A stretch of DNA of 14,888 bases, taken from positions 1 to 14,888 of the forward strand of contig JACRCS010000734.1 in the NCBI GenBank assembly GCA_016218905.1. Direction: 5' to 3'. Shown piece after piece: positions 1-7,201 of this stretch (the stretch's first letter is position 1; the number at the start of each line of letters is the position of its first letter). The DNA is from Deltaproteobacteria bacterium (GTDB lineage Bacteria; Desulfobacterota_C; Deferrisomatia; Deferrisomatales; JACRMM01). The notes below the pieces were generated by a model. That model worked only from the letters and a program-made list of their open reading frames with translations. It ran no database searches and was not told where the DNA came from. A program made the translations under genes and the position numbers.

Positions 1-893
1 GAGACGCCGATCCCCGCGAAACCTGCCCGCGCCATGGCTCGGACGAGCTCCCGGCCGACGAAGCCGGGGTTCAGGTTCGACGTGTGCAGGCCCACCCGGA
101 CGCGCCTTCGGATGAGCGCCTCGCAGACGCCGATCGCGTGCTCCTCCGGGATGTTGAAGGCCGCGTCGACGAACTCCACGTCCCGAACGCCCGCGCGGGC
201 GAGGCGTTCCACCTCCTCCGCCACCTCGTCGGGGGCGCGCAGCCGCTGGACCTTGCCCTCGAGCCGGGGATAGGTGCAGTAGACGCAGGCGAAGGGGCAG
301 CCCCGCTTCGACTGCACGGGCACATTGGCGAGGTGCGCCGCGTACGCGCCGAGATCGAGCCAGCGGGCGAGGTCCGGCGACGGCCAGGCCGGCACCGGCT
401 GGCGGGCGGGGCCTTCCGCGTACGCTCCCGCCTGCCGGCGCGCGGTACCCGGCGGAAGCGGCCCATCCCCCGGCGACGCGAGACGCTCCAAGAGCGCGGG
501 AAACGCCCCCTCCGCCTCGCCGAGGACCGCCCAGGAGCAATCGACGGCCCCCAACATTTCCTCGGGCATGACGCCCAGGGAAGCTCCCCCCAGCACGACC
601 GGCCGCCCGCCGCGCGCGGCCGCCCCGACCAGGGACCGCAGCTCCGGGTAGTACGCCCTCGGCTTGGAGAAGTCGTTGTTGTCGATGTTTCGGGCGGAGA
701 TCGCGACCACGTCGGGCCGGGCTTCGGCGAGCGCCGCCTCCAGCGCCTGGCGGGGCGACCTCCGGAACATCAGGTCGAGCAGGCCCACCCGATGGCCCGC
801 GCGCTCCGCGGCCTCGGCTGCCATGCAGGCGCCGAGGGGGAGCACGGGCAGCGGATCCCGGCATCCATTCGCGCTGACGACCAGGACGTTCAT
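1..893 (-). CDS. B12-binding-type radical SAM protein (partial, C-terminus beyond window)
   Basis: Reading leftward from ATG at 893-891, 297 codons stay open to the window edge, so the 3' end is missing. Residues 1-140 look like the Rossmann-type B12-binding domain (start MNVLVVSANG, then alternating beta/alpha segments and LGGASLGV near 101). No DxHxxG cobalamin-ligand motif is visible, as in many members of this class. The radical SAM core begins near residue 190, with CPFACVYC giving the CX3CX2C cluster ligands Cys199, Cys203 and Cys206. It is followed by VEFVDAAFNIP, which fits the second strand of the barrel. The family uses a [4Fe-4S] cluster and SAM for radical chemistry, often methylation or ring formation, but the substrate cannot be told. 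The SKRGCP lead-in is typical of BchE/methylthiotransferase relatives. The start is chosen because homology begins at once; no strong Shine-Dalgarno is seen. Confidence 0.88.
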   Translation of the reverse strand, partial: MNVLVVSANGCRDPLPVLPLGACMAAEAAERAGHRVGLLDLMFRRSPRQALEAALAEARPDVVAISARNIDNNDFSKPRAYYPELRSLVGAAARGGRPVVLGGASLGVMPEEMLGAVDCSWAVLGEAEGAFPALLERLASPGDGPLPPGTARRQAGAYAEGPARQPVPAWPSPDLARWLDLGAYAAHLANVPVQSKRGCPFACVYCTYPRLEGKVQRLRAPDEVAEEVERLARAGVRDVEFVDAAFNIPEEHAIGVCEALIRRRVRVGLHTSNLNPGFVGRELVRAMARAGFAGIGV

Positions 894-922
894 GAGCCCA
901 GCCTTTGGTCGAGACGGAGGGT

Positions 923-945
923 CGAAGGGCCTCCCGAGGCCTTCG
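923..945. repeat. Inverted repeat in the leader of the radical SAM gene
   Basis: CGAAGGGCCT at 923-932 faces AGGCCTTCG at 937-945 across a 4-base loop, with one bulged G. It lies 30 bases upstream of the radical SAM start on the minus strand. There is no T-run on either side, so a terminator is unlikely. It may be a leader hairpin or an operator; nothing in the sequence decides. Confidence 0.35.
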
Positions 946-1002
946 GAAGCTTACACGCGAACTCCGTGTTGGCCAGAAGCCGCGGCGCCGGCAGTTGAAA
1001 TG

Positions 1003-1041
1003 CCAAAGGGCCCCCGGTCCGGTGACTCGGGAGCCCTTCGG
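1003..1041 (-). terminator. Terminator of the sigma factor gene
   Basis: On the minus strand, CCGAAGGGCTCCCG pairs with CGGGGGCCCTTTGG around an 11-base loop, giving 14 continuous pairs of which two are G-U. Read on the plus strand the same two positions become A-C mismatches, so the structure favours minus-strand transcription. It starts about 87 bases after the sigma factor stop codon. An A-run precedes it and a short T-bearing tail (CATTTCAAC) follows. Confidence 0.72.
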
Positions 1042-1127
1042 TTTATGAGAACAGCCGAAGCCGGGAGTGCTTCAGACCGTAGGGGAACCGGCCTCGGTTG
1101 CGGACGTCGGGGGCTTCCCCCGCAGGC

Positions 1128-2027
1128 TCAACTGCGCATGTAGCAGTCGATCCCCTCATCCTCGAGTGCGCCGCGCAGCTTCTCCAGCGCCTCCACCTGG
1201 ATCTGGCGGATCCGCTCGCGGCAGACGCCGAAATCCTTCCCGATGTCCTCCAGGGTCATGGCGTCGTCGCCCGTAAGGCCGAAGCGCATGACGAGGATGC
1301 GGCGCTCCCGATCCGTCAGCCGCGAGAATTTCCGGAAGACGTACTTCCGGAGCTTCGAGCCGTGGATGCTGTCGATCGGATCTTGGGCGCTCGGATCCTC
1401 GAGCTTGTCCTGCAGCGTCATCTCGCCGTCGAGGTCGATGGTCTGGTCGAGCGAGAGGATCTTCCGGCGGATCGACTGGAGCCGCCGAACGTAGGCCACC
1501 GCGAAACCCGTCTCCTCCGCGAGCTCCTCGTCGGAGGGGTACCTTCCCATCTTCCGGTGGAGCTTCTCCGAAGAGCGGTTCAAGCGCTCCACGTCGTCGG
1601 CCACGTGGACCGGGAGCCGCACGGTGGGGACCTGGTTCGTGAGGGCGCGCTCGATGGACTGGCGGATCCACCAGGTCGCGTAGGTCGAGAAGCGGCAGCC
1701 CTTGGAGGCCTTGAAGCGCTCCACCGCCTTGATCAACCCGACGTTGCCCTCTTCGACCAGGTCCATGAAGGGCAGCCCGCGGTTGGCGTAGCGCTTTGCG
1801 ATCTTCACGACGAGCCGAAGGTTCGACTCGATCATCCGGGCACGGGCGTCCTCGTCCCCTTTCTCGATCCGGAGGGCGAGCTCGATCTCCTGGTCGGCAG
1901 TCAGGAGCCGGGTGCGCCGGATATCCTTCAGGTAGAGCCCCATCGCGCTGGACGGCTGGCCGATGACCGCTCGGTTCTTCCCGCGTTCCACCGAATCCGT
2001 TCCGCTGAGTTCGACTGCCATGCTCAT
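1128..2027 (-). CDS. RNA polymerase sigma-70 family factor, group 2 (RpoS-like)
   Basis: This 299-residue protein carries sigma regions 1.2 to 4.2 and no region 1.1, so it is a group 2 (non-essential primary-like) factor and not the housekeeping RpoD. Region 1.2 starts near residue 28 (MGLYLKDIRRTRLLTADQE). Region 2 has MIESNLRLVVKIAKRY (65-80), DLVEEGNVGLIKAVERF (89-105) and the -10-reading helix RFSTYATWWIRQSIERAL (112-129). Region 3 spans about 140-220. Region 4.2, which reads the -35 element, is TLEDIGKDFGVCRERIRQIQ (258-277). The Cys at the usual Thr/Ser of VTRERIRQ is slightly unusual. The layout resembles RpoS-type factors of GC-rich proteobacteria, which govern stationary-phase and stress genes. 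The start has a GGAGGAG ribosome site 5-6 bases upstream. It is transcribed alone and ends at the hairpin 1003-1041. Confidence 0.93.
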   Translation of the reverse strand: MSMAVELSGTDSVERGKNRAVIGQPSSAMGLYLKDIRRTRLLTADQEIELALRIEKGDEDARARMIESNLRLVVKIAKRYANRGLPFMDLVEEGNVGLIKAVERFKASKGCRFSTYATWWIRQSIERALTNQVPTVRLPVHVADDVERLNRSSEKLHRKMGRYPSDEELAEETGFAVAYVRRLQSIRRKILSLDQTIDLDGEMTLQDKLEDPSAQDPIDSIHGSKLRKYVFRKFSRLTDRERRILVMRFGLTGDDAMTLEDIGKDFGVCRERIRQIQVEALEKLRGALEDEGIDCYMRS

Positions 2028-2127
2028 CGCCTCTCCTCCGGTCAGCTCATTGAACCCGGAGTGATACTATCGAGGCCTGAGGCATAGATCTAGGGGCGGC
2101 GGAGCCCTTTTACCCAATGGAGTATCA

Positions 2128-2156
2128 ATTGTAACCGTCTTGTGAGCCATTGTCCG
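2128..2156 (-). promoter_or_regulatory. Possible promoter for the sigma factor gene
   Basis: On the minus strand, CGGACA (2156-2151) and TACAAT (2133-2128) are separated by 17 bases, a fair match to a sigma-70 promoter (4/6 and 5/6). It lies in an AT-richer stretch, about 100 bases before the sigma factor ATG. There is no experimental support. Confidence 0.28.
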
Positions 2157-2237
2157 ATTGGATATCAAGAGTAGCTGAACGGTTATTTGGGAAATATGGA
2201 GCAGCTCATGGAAGAGGCCGTCGCCTATTTGAGACAT

Positions 2238-2278
2238 AGAGGCCGAAGTCGTCCGGCTAGCGGACGAATAAGGCCTCT
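2238..2278. repeat. Interrupted inverted repeat after the EamA gene
   Basis: AGAGGCC (2238-2244) pairs with GGCCTCT (2272-2278), and TCGTCCG (2249-2255) pairs with CGGACGA (2261-2267) around loop GCTAG. A 4x4 internal bulge lies between the two stems. It starts 46 bases after the EamA stop codon, so it may terminate that transcript. However, no T-run follows on the minus strand, so it could instead be a structured leader element or an operator of the sigma factor gene. Confidence 0.5.
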
Positions 2279-2323
2279 CAGCCCACGGGATACAACGTGT
2301 CGTGCGGGGAGAAGGCGGGGAGG

Positions 2324-3241
2324 CTAGCCGTTCCGGAGCGACACGGCCGTCCCGGCCTGGGGGCGGTTCACCAGGATCGTGCCGAGGCAGACGAGCGTCA
2401 GCGAGGCGAGGACGGTCGGGTGGAGCCCATCGCCCGGCAACAGCGCCGCACTCAGCAGCACGCCGAAGACCGGGGTGAAGAACGTGAAGGCGGAGAGGAG
2501 GCTCACGCTGTACTTGTGGATCAGCTCGAACCAGGCCAGATAGCTCGCCGACGCCACGATGAAGGTCTGATAGGCGAGCGACGCCGCCACGCCCGGTGTC
2601 AGGCCGTAGAAGACCCGCTTCTCCAACAGGGCGCTCCAGAGGAAGAGGAGCGGTATGGAGAAGAAGAGCTGATAGAAGAGCGTCTGGACGGGCAGCGCCC
2701 GACCGGGCAGGAAGCGCTTGATGTAGAGGGTCGTCGCCGCCCAGAAGAACGCAGCGGCGAGGATCAGGGCGTCGCCGGGCAGCGTCTGGAGGGTGACGGC
2801 GCCCCACTGGCGCACGAAGAGGAGCACGATGCCCCCGAAGGCGAGCGCGAGCCCCCCGGCCTTCCGCGCGTGGAGCACATCTCCCCGGAGGAAGAAGTGC
2901 GCGCCCAGGGCGACGAAGAAGGGATGCATGTAGAGGAGGACGGCCGAACGGGAGGCGAGGGTGTGCCGGAGCCCCAGGTAGATGCAGCCGAACTCGAGCC
3001 CGAAGAGTACGCCGACGGCCGCGCCGTGCCAGAGCGTCGACCGGTCCGGGAAGGCCGCGATCCCCCGCGAGCGCATCCAGGCGTAGACGCACGCCGACGC
3101 CACGACCGACCGCACCGCCGCCGAGAAGACGGGCGCCAGGCCCTGGACGCTGAGCTTGATGGCCACCATGTTCCCCCCCCAGAGCAGCGAGAGAAACATG
3201 AGCAGGAGCACGGCCTTCTTCGGGATGTGGGCTTCGGTCAT
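2324..3241 (-). CDS. EamA/DMT-superfamily permease
   Basis: This 305-residue, very hydrophobic protein has about ten membrane segments in two EamA halves (about residues 10-140 and 153-290). The first half opens with LLLMFLSLLWGGNMVAIKL, the hallmark start of the family. The second half begins GDALILAAAFFWAATTLYIK and ends near SLTLVCLGTILVNRP. Members export or import small metabolites such as amino acids and nucleosides across the inner membrane; the substrate cannot be inferred. The start is ATG 3241-3239 with AAAAGG 6 bases upstream, part of which comes from the edge of the tandem-repeat array next to it. The same frame stays open upstream through the whole repeat array, so automatic callers may extend the protein to about 524 residues. 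That extension is repeat translation plus out-of-frame nuclease gene, and I reject it. Confidence 0.9.
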   Translation of the reverse strand: MTEAHIPKKAVLLLMFLSLLWGGNMVAIKLSVQGLAPVFSAAVRSVVASACVYAWMRSRGIAAFPDRSTLWHGAAVGVLFGLEFGCIYLGLRHTLASRSAVLLYMHPFFVALGAHFFLRGDVLHARKAGGLALAFGGIVLLFVRQWGAVTLQTLPGDALILAAAFFWAATTLYIKRFLPGRALPVQTLFYQLFFSIPLLFLWSALLEKRVFYGLTPGVAASLAYQTFIVASASYLAWFELIHKYSVSLLSAFTFFTPVFGVLLSAALLPGDGLHPTVLASLTLVCLGTILVNRPQAGTAVSLRNG

Positions 3242-3247
3242 GGATGC

Positions 3248-3462
3248 CTTTTGGATTCCGAATTCCGAATTCCGGATTTCGAATCTCGAGCTTTTGGATT
3301 CCGAATTCCGAATTCCGGATTCCGAATCTCGAACTTTTGGATTCCGAATTCCGAATTCCGGATTCCGAATCTCGAACTTTTGGATTCCGAATTCCGAATT
3401 CCGGATTTCGAATCTCGAGCTTTTGGATTCCGAATTCCGAATTCCGGATTCCGAATCTCGAA
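3248..3462. repeat. Five tandem copies of a 43-bp repeat
   Basis: Five head-to-tail units start at 3248, 3291, 3334, 3377 and 3420. Each begins CTTTTGGATTCCGAATTCC, continues with a second CCGAATTCC step and ends in CGAATCTCGAR. Only two positions vary, and they vary together: units 1 and 4 have TTTCG...GAG, while units 2, 3 and 5 have TTCCG...GAA. The array is clearly AT-richer than its surroundings (a type B unit has 19 G or C in 43). There are no spacers between units. No stop codon occurs in any frame on either strand. A partial, inverted relative lies at 3490-3508. It separates the EamA gene from the nuclease-like gene upstream. Confidence 0.95.
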
Positions 3463-3486
3463 CTCCTAAATCCCTGAAGCAGGAAC

Positions 3487-3942
3487 TCAAAATCCGGAAT
3501 TCCGAATTGCCTTCTTCCACATTCCCCTCCGCGCCGCCCTGGCGTCGGCCTCGAGGAGCTCCAGGGAAGGATCCGAGGAGCGGGAGGCGTTGCATCGGGC
3601 GAGGCCGTTTCGAAGGAGCTCGCGGGTGAGGCTCCGGTTGCCCGGCAGGGTGACGTCCGCGGCCTCTCCGCGCCGGCCGGGCTGGCCCTCCACCACGGAC
3701 ACCGCCCGGTCCAGGGCAGCCTGGGCGGTGAACTCCCGGGCCGCCTCGAACCAGGGCTTCCCCTTCCGGGGGCAGGCGATCTCCACCAGCCGGATCCGCT
3801 CGCGCCTGCCGGCCCGGAGGACCTCCAGGCAATCGCCGGAGACGACGGCCACCACCCGGCCGGAAAAGTCGGCCCCGGCCGGGAAGGCCTGGACGCAAAG
3901 GAGCCCCGTGACCACGGCCGTGCAGAACGTCCGGCGCACCAT
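3487..3942 (-). CDS. Secreted staphylococcal-nuclease-like protein, probably catalytically inactive
   Basis: This 151-residue protein has a Sec signal peptide (residues 1-24, MVRRTFC then a hydrophobic core, cleavage after PAGA) and an SNase fold from about 26 to 143. Landmarks are VVAVVSGDCLEVL, RIRLVEIACPRKGKPWFEAA, LTRELLRNGLA and ADARAARRGMWKK. Ungapped alignment to staphylococcal nuclease keeps Asp21 (Asp37) and Arg35 (Arg51). It changes Asp40 to Ala56 and the catalytic Glu43 to Arg59. Hydrolysis of nucleic acid is therefore doubtful; binding of nucleic acid or protein is possible. ATG 3942-3940 is preferred because it gives a clean signal peptide and has GAGGGGGG just upstream; an in-frame GTG/ATG 23 codons earlier is also possible. 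The last residues, IRNSGF, come from a partial copy of the neighbouring repeat, so the natural C-terminus may have been replaced. Confidence 0.8.
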   Translation of the reverse strand: MVRRTFCTAVVTGLLCVQAFPAGADFSGRVVAVVSGDCLEVLRAGRRERIRLVEIACPRKGKPWFEAAREFTAQAALDRAVSVVEGQPGRRGEAADVTLPGNRSLTRELLRNGLARCNASRSSDPSLELLEADARAARRGMWKKAIRNSGF

Positions 3943-4013
3943 CTTCCCCCCTCGCGATCGCCGTCCCGGCGCAACGAATTGATGGCCGCTGGCCCGAACT
4001 CCCACCACCAACG

Positions 4014-4066
4014 GCTAATAGCTAACGCCTCGTCTCGCCCCGACTCCTAACCGCTAACTGCTAACA
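4014..4066. repeat. Heptamer repeats (S)CTAAYN in the promoter region of the aminopeptidase
   Basis: Two heptamers lie at 4014 and 4021 (GCTAATA, GCTAACG). Three more lie at 4046, 4053 and 4060 (CCTAACC, GCTAACT, GCTAACA), after 18 unrelated bases. The 7-base register is exact inside each cluster. The stretch is AT-rich against its surroundings. It sits in the 289-base gap between the divergent nuclease-like gene and the aminopeptidase gene. I see no other gene or strong hairpin in that gap. Confidence 0.6.
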
Positions 4067-4231
4067 GGTACCGACTCGTCAACGCTTTGTAGCCCTCCTC
4101 GTGCCCGGGGACAAGACTCCACTTCCATCCGAGGTCGACCGAGACGCTCCTTTACCGGCGGCCGTGCGGGCGGGCCGAAGCGGTGGTAGGCTGGTCGCGA
4201 ACCGCTCCCAGCCACAGAAAGGAGTCGGGCC

Positions 4232-6850
4232 GTGCCGAGCGCAGCCGATCCCCATCGCCTCCCCTCCACCGTCATCCCCTCCCGCTACGACCTGGTCGTC
4301 GAGCCCGACCTGGAGAAGGCCTCCTTCAAAGGGAGCGTCCGGATCGAGGTGGAGGTGCGGGAGCCGACGGCGGAGATCGCGCTCAACGCGAAGGAGCTCG
4401 AGCTCCCGGAGGCCCGAGTCGCGGGCGTGGGGCTTCCGGGCCGGCCCGGTCCCTGGCGGCCGGACGTGGTCCTCGACGCAGAGCTCGACCGGGTGCTCCT
4501 CCGGCTCCCGGAGCCGGTTCCCCCCGGGGCGTACGTGCTCGAGCTCTCGTTCCGGGGCACGCTGAACGAGAAGCTCGCCGGCTTCTACCGCTCGACCTTC
4601 AGCGACGAGCAGGGAGAGCAGCGCACGATCGCCACGACCCAGTTCGAGAGCACGGACGCGCGGCGCGCCTTCCCGTGCTTCGACGAACCCGCCTTTAAGG
4701 CGACCTTCGCAGTGACGCTCGTCGTGCCCGAGGAGCTCTTCGCCGTCTCCAACGGCCCGGTGGAGTCGATCGAGCCCGCGGGCGGCGGGAAGAAGCGGGT
4801 GCGGTTCGCCGAGACGATGAAGATGTCGACCTACCTCCTCGCCTTCGTCGTCGGGCCCCTGGAGGCAACCGAGCCGATGGACGTGGACGGCGTTCCCCTC
4901 CGGGTGGTCCACCCTGTCGGAAAGGGGCATCTCACCGCCTACGCCCTGGAGGCCGGCGCCTTCGCCCTTCGCTTCTTCTCCGGTTACTACGGCCTCGCCT
5001 ACCCCGGCCGCAAGCTCGACCTCGTCGCCATCCCCGATTTCGCCTTCGGGGCCATGGAGAACCTCGGCTGCGTCACCTTCCGGGAGGTGCTCCTGCTGGT
5101 GGACCGCACGCAAGCGACCGAGCCCGAGCTCCTGCGCGTGGCGGAGGTGATCACCCACGAGATCGCCCACATGTGGTTCGGAGACCTGGTGACCATGCGC
5201 TGGTGGAACGGCATCTGGCTCAACGAGGCCTTTGCCACCTTCATGGCCACGCTCTGCGTCGATGCCTTCAAGCCCGAGTGGGGGCGCTGGGAGCAGTTCA
5301 GCCGCGAGCGCTCCGCGGCCTTCGACGTGGACTCCCTGGCCACTACTCGGCCGGTCGAGTACCCCGTGCGGTCGCCGGCCGAGGCCGACGGAATGTTCGA
5401 CGTCCTCACATACCAGAAGGGCGCTTCGGTGCTGCGGATGCTCGAGCGCTACCTGGGCGAGGCGAAGTTCCGGGACGGGATCCGGGAGTACCTGCGGCGG
5501 CACGCCTACGGGAATACCGAGACCCGCGACCTCTGGCAGGCCATCGAGGACGTGACCCGGGAACCCGTCCGCCGGATCATGGACTCCTGGATCTTCCAGC
5601 CGGGGTTTCCCGTCATCGAGGTGGCCCGGGGACGCGGAGCCGCCGAGCTGACCCAGCGCCGTTTCACCTACGGAGCCGGCGTGGACGGGGAGAGTCTCTG
5701 GTCTGTGCCCCTACTCCTTCGAGACGCCCGCGGAGGCGAGCACCGGCTCCTCCTCGAGGGCCGGAGCGCGCGACTGGAGGTCGAGTCCGACTCGGTCCTC
5801 GCCAACGCCGGCGCCCACGGCTTCTATCGGATCCGCTACGCTCCGGAGCTCCTCGGCCGGATTGCGCAGCGGGCCGGAGCCGACCTGAAGCCGGCCGAGC
5901 GGTTTTCGCTCCTCGACGACGCCTGGGCGTCCCTGACGGCCGGAGAGGGCGCGGCTTCGGAGTTCCTCTGCTTCGCGCAGATCTTCAGCGGCGAGACCGA
6001 CCTGGACGTCTGGGCGCTCCTCACCGGGTGCCTGGACGCGCTCGAACGGCTCCTCGAGGGTGCGGCCCGCGACCGCTACCGGGAGCTCCTCCGGGCGCTC
6101 TACGCCCCTGCCCTGGAGCGGTTCGGATGGGAGCCGCGACGAGACGAGGAGCCCCGGAACCTGGAGCTTCGGGCCCTGCTCGTCCGCGCCTTGGGCGCCA
6201 CCGCACGAGAGCCCGACACCGTCGCCGCCGCGAGGCGGCTCCACGCGCGCTACCTCGCCGAGCCCTCGGGGGTGGAGCCGAACCTCGCCTCGGCCGTCGC
6301 CTTCGTGGTCGCTTCGACGGGCACGACCGAAGACTATCAGGTCTTCGTCGAGAGGTTCCGGACTGCCGCGACCCCGCAGGAGGAGCGAAGGTACCGAAGC
6401 CTCCTCTCCGTCTTCCCGGAACGGCCGGAGATGGTACGGACGCTTCGCATGACGGTGGATGGAACCATCCGCTCCCAGGATGCACCCTACCTGCTCGCCG
6501 GCTGCCTCGAAAACCGGGACCAGGGCCCGCTCGTCTGGCGCTTCATCGAAGAGAATTGGGAGAAGATGCTTCGGCTCTACCCGGACAACGCCATCGTCCG
6601 GATGCTCTCGGGCGTACGTGCCCTCTCCAAGCGTCCCGCGGCCGAGGCCGTGCTGGCGTTCTTCGAGACCCACCGCGTCTCCAAGGGAGAGCTGAGCCTC
6701 AAGCAGCACCTGGAGAAGCTGCGGGTGAACGTGGCCTTCCGGGAACGCGAGGAGGCGAGGTTCGCCGATGCGCTCCTGCAGAGCGGGGCCGAAGCCGCTC
6801 GCCCGCTTAGCCCCGCCTGGGCCTGCCCATCCGGAAGGATGGAGGGCTGA
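4232..6850 (+). CDS. M1 family zinc aminopeptidase (ERAP/puromycin-sensitive-like)
   Basis: This 872-residue enzyme removes N-terminal amino acids from peptides, most likely in the cytoplasm since no signal peptide is seen. The N-terminal beta domain spans about 10-205 and the thermolysin-like domain about 206-450. The exopeptidase motif GAMEN is at 273-277. The zinc site HEIAHMWFGD has His309, Glu310 and His313, with Glu332 in NEAF as third ligand. Tyr394 in LTYQKG is the expected transition-state Tyr. An ERAP1-C-type helical domain fills about 510-850. The order RLPSTVIPSRYDLVVEPDLE at the N-terminus is closer to the puromycin-sensitive/ERAP branch than to E. coli PepN. The start is GTG 4232, with AAAGGAG at 4218-4224 and a 7-base spacer. 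It ends 17 bases from the convergent gene on the other strand. All catalytic residues are present. Confidence 0.95.
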   Translation: MPSAADPHRLPSTVIPSRYDLVVEPDLEKASFKGSVRIEVEVREPTAEIALNAKELELPEARVAGVGLPGRPGPWRPDVVLDAELDRVLLRLPEPVPPGAYVLELSFRGTLNEKLAGFYRSTFSDEQGEQRTIATTQFESTDARRAFPCFDEPAFKATFAVTLVVPEELFAVSNGPVESIEPAGGGKKRVRFAETMKMSTYLLAFVVGPLEATEPMDVDGVPLRVVHPVGKGHLTAYALEAGAFALRFFSGYYGLAYPGRKLDLVAIPDFAFGAMENLGCVTFREVLLLVDRTQATEPELLRVAEVITHEIAHMWFGDLVTMRWWNGIWLNEAFATFMATLCVDAFKPEWGRWEQFSRERSAAFDVDSLATTRPVEYPVRSPAEADGMFDVLTYQKGASVLRMLERYLGEAKFRDGIREYLRRHAYGNTETRDLWQAIEDVTREPVRRIMDSWIFQPGFPVIEVARGRGAAELTQRRFTYGAGVDGESLWSVPLLLRDARGGEHRLLLEGRSARLEVESDSVLANAGAHGFYRIRYAPELLGRIAQRAGADLKPAERFSLLDDAWASLTAGEGAASEFLCFAQIFSGETDLDVWALLTGCLDALERLLEGAARDRYRELLRALYAPALERFGWEPRRDEEPRNLELRALLVRALGATAREPDTVAAARRLHARYLAEPSGVEPNLASAVAFVVASTGTTEDYQVFVERFRTAATPQEERRYRSLLSVFPERPEMVRTLRMTVDGTIRSQDAPYLLAGCLENRDQGPLVWRFIEENWEKMLRLYPDNAIVRMLSGVRALSKRPAAEAVLAFFETHRVSKGELSLKQHLEKLRVNVAFREREEARFADALLQSGAEAARPLSPAWACPSGRMEG

Positions 6851-6867
6851 CGGGCGGACGGCGCGGC

Positions 6868-7068
6868 TCACGCCGCCTTTGAGTGTCCCTCGTCGGAGCG
6901 GTCCACTCCGACCTGTACGACCTTCGCCTTGCGCTCGCGCTCGTCCCGGGCGAGCTCCGCGCGCAGCAGCTCCGGCAGGTTCCTCGAGTGCTCGTGCTCG
7001 GCCGCGATCGCGCTCAGTCTCCTCCCGAGGGCGAAACCCTCCTTCACTTGCCGAAAGAAGTTGGACAT
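6868..7068 (-). CDS. Small charged protein of unknown function (66 aa)
   Basis: I do not recognise a family. The product starts MSNFFRQVKEGFALGRRLSA, continues with a probable amphipathic helix (LPELLRAELARDERERKAK, about 40-58), and has no Cys, signal peptide or membrane segment. The ATG at 7068-7066 has a strong GGAAGGAGG site upstream with a 5-base spacer, which is the main reason to believe in the gene. An open extension upstream to 7293 only translates the REP-like palindromes and is rejected. The gene converges on the aminopeptidase gene, 17 bases apart. The charged helix would suit a small regulatory or protein-binding role, but that is a guess. Confidence 0.6.
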   Translation of the reverse strand: MSNFFRQVKEGFALGRRLSAIAAEHEHSRNLPELLRAELARDERERKAKVVQVGVDRSDEGHSKAA

Positions 7069-7164
7069 GGGGCCCTCCTTCCCCTCCGGGCTCCCTCGCC
7101 CGGGGACCGTCGTCTTCTTCGAACGAGGAGAAGGTAAGGCTGGGGGCCCCGTCGGGACAACCAG

Positions 7165-7199
7165 CCCTTCATCCCCGCTACTCAATCTCATACCGGCAG
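7165..7199 (-). repeat. Imperfect copy of the methyltransferase 3' end (copy A)
   Basis: This 35-base stretch matches 7313-7349, which covers the last codons and stop of the methyltransferase gene plus downstream bases. 29 positions agree, with one 2-base gap. On the minus strand it reads CRYEIE followed by a stop, against CRYEIR-stop in the true gene. The two copies lie in the same orientation and bracket the REP-like cluster at 7202-7298. Confidence 0.7.
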
Positions 7200-7201
7200 T
7201 C

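Noticed and set aside
84..998. A 304-codon plus-strand frame at the left end
   Set aside because: The minus strand here encodes a clear radical SAM protein with CX3CX2C; the plus frame has no recognisable motif.
1098..2087. A 329-codon plus-strand frame opposite the sigma factor gene
   Set aside because: It is an antisense shadow of a gene whose sigma regions are all recognisable.
3248..3462. CRISPR array
   Set aside because: The units are directly joined with no unique spacers, and no cas gene is present.
2324..3898. A 524-residue EamA protein with a long N-terminal extension
   Set aside because: The extra residues are the repeat translation and an out-of-frame reading of the nuclease-like gene. 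The EamA family begins at the ATG at 3241.
2067..3974. One long minus-strand protein of about 635 codons covering both the EamA and the nuclease-like regions
   Set aside because: It is out of frame with both recognised proteins and exists only because the 43-bp repeat has no stop codons and the GC-rich flanks stay open.
6851..6880. Terminator between the aminopeptidase gene and the small convergent gene
   Set aside because: Only a 5-bp CGGCG/CGCCG stem is found, which is expected by chance at this GC content.
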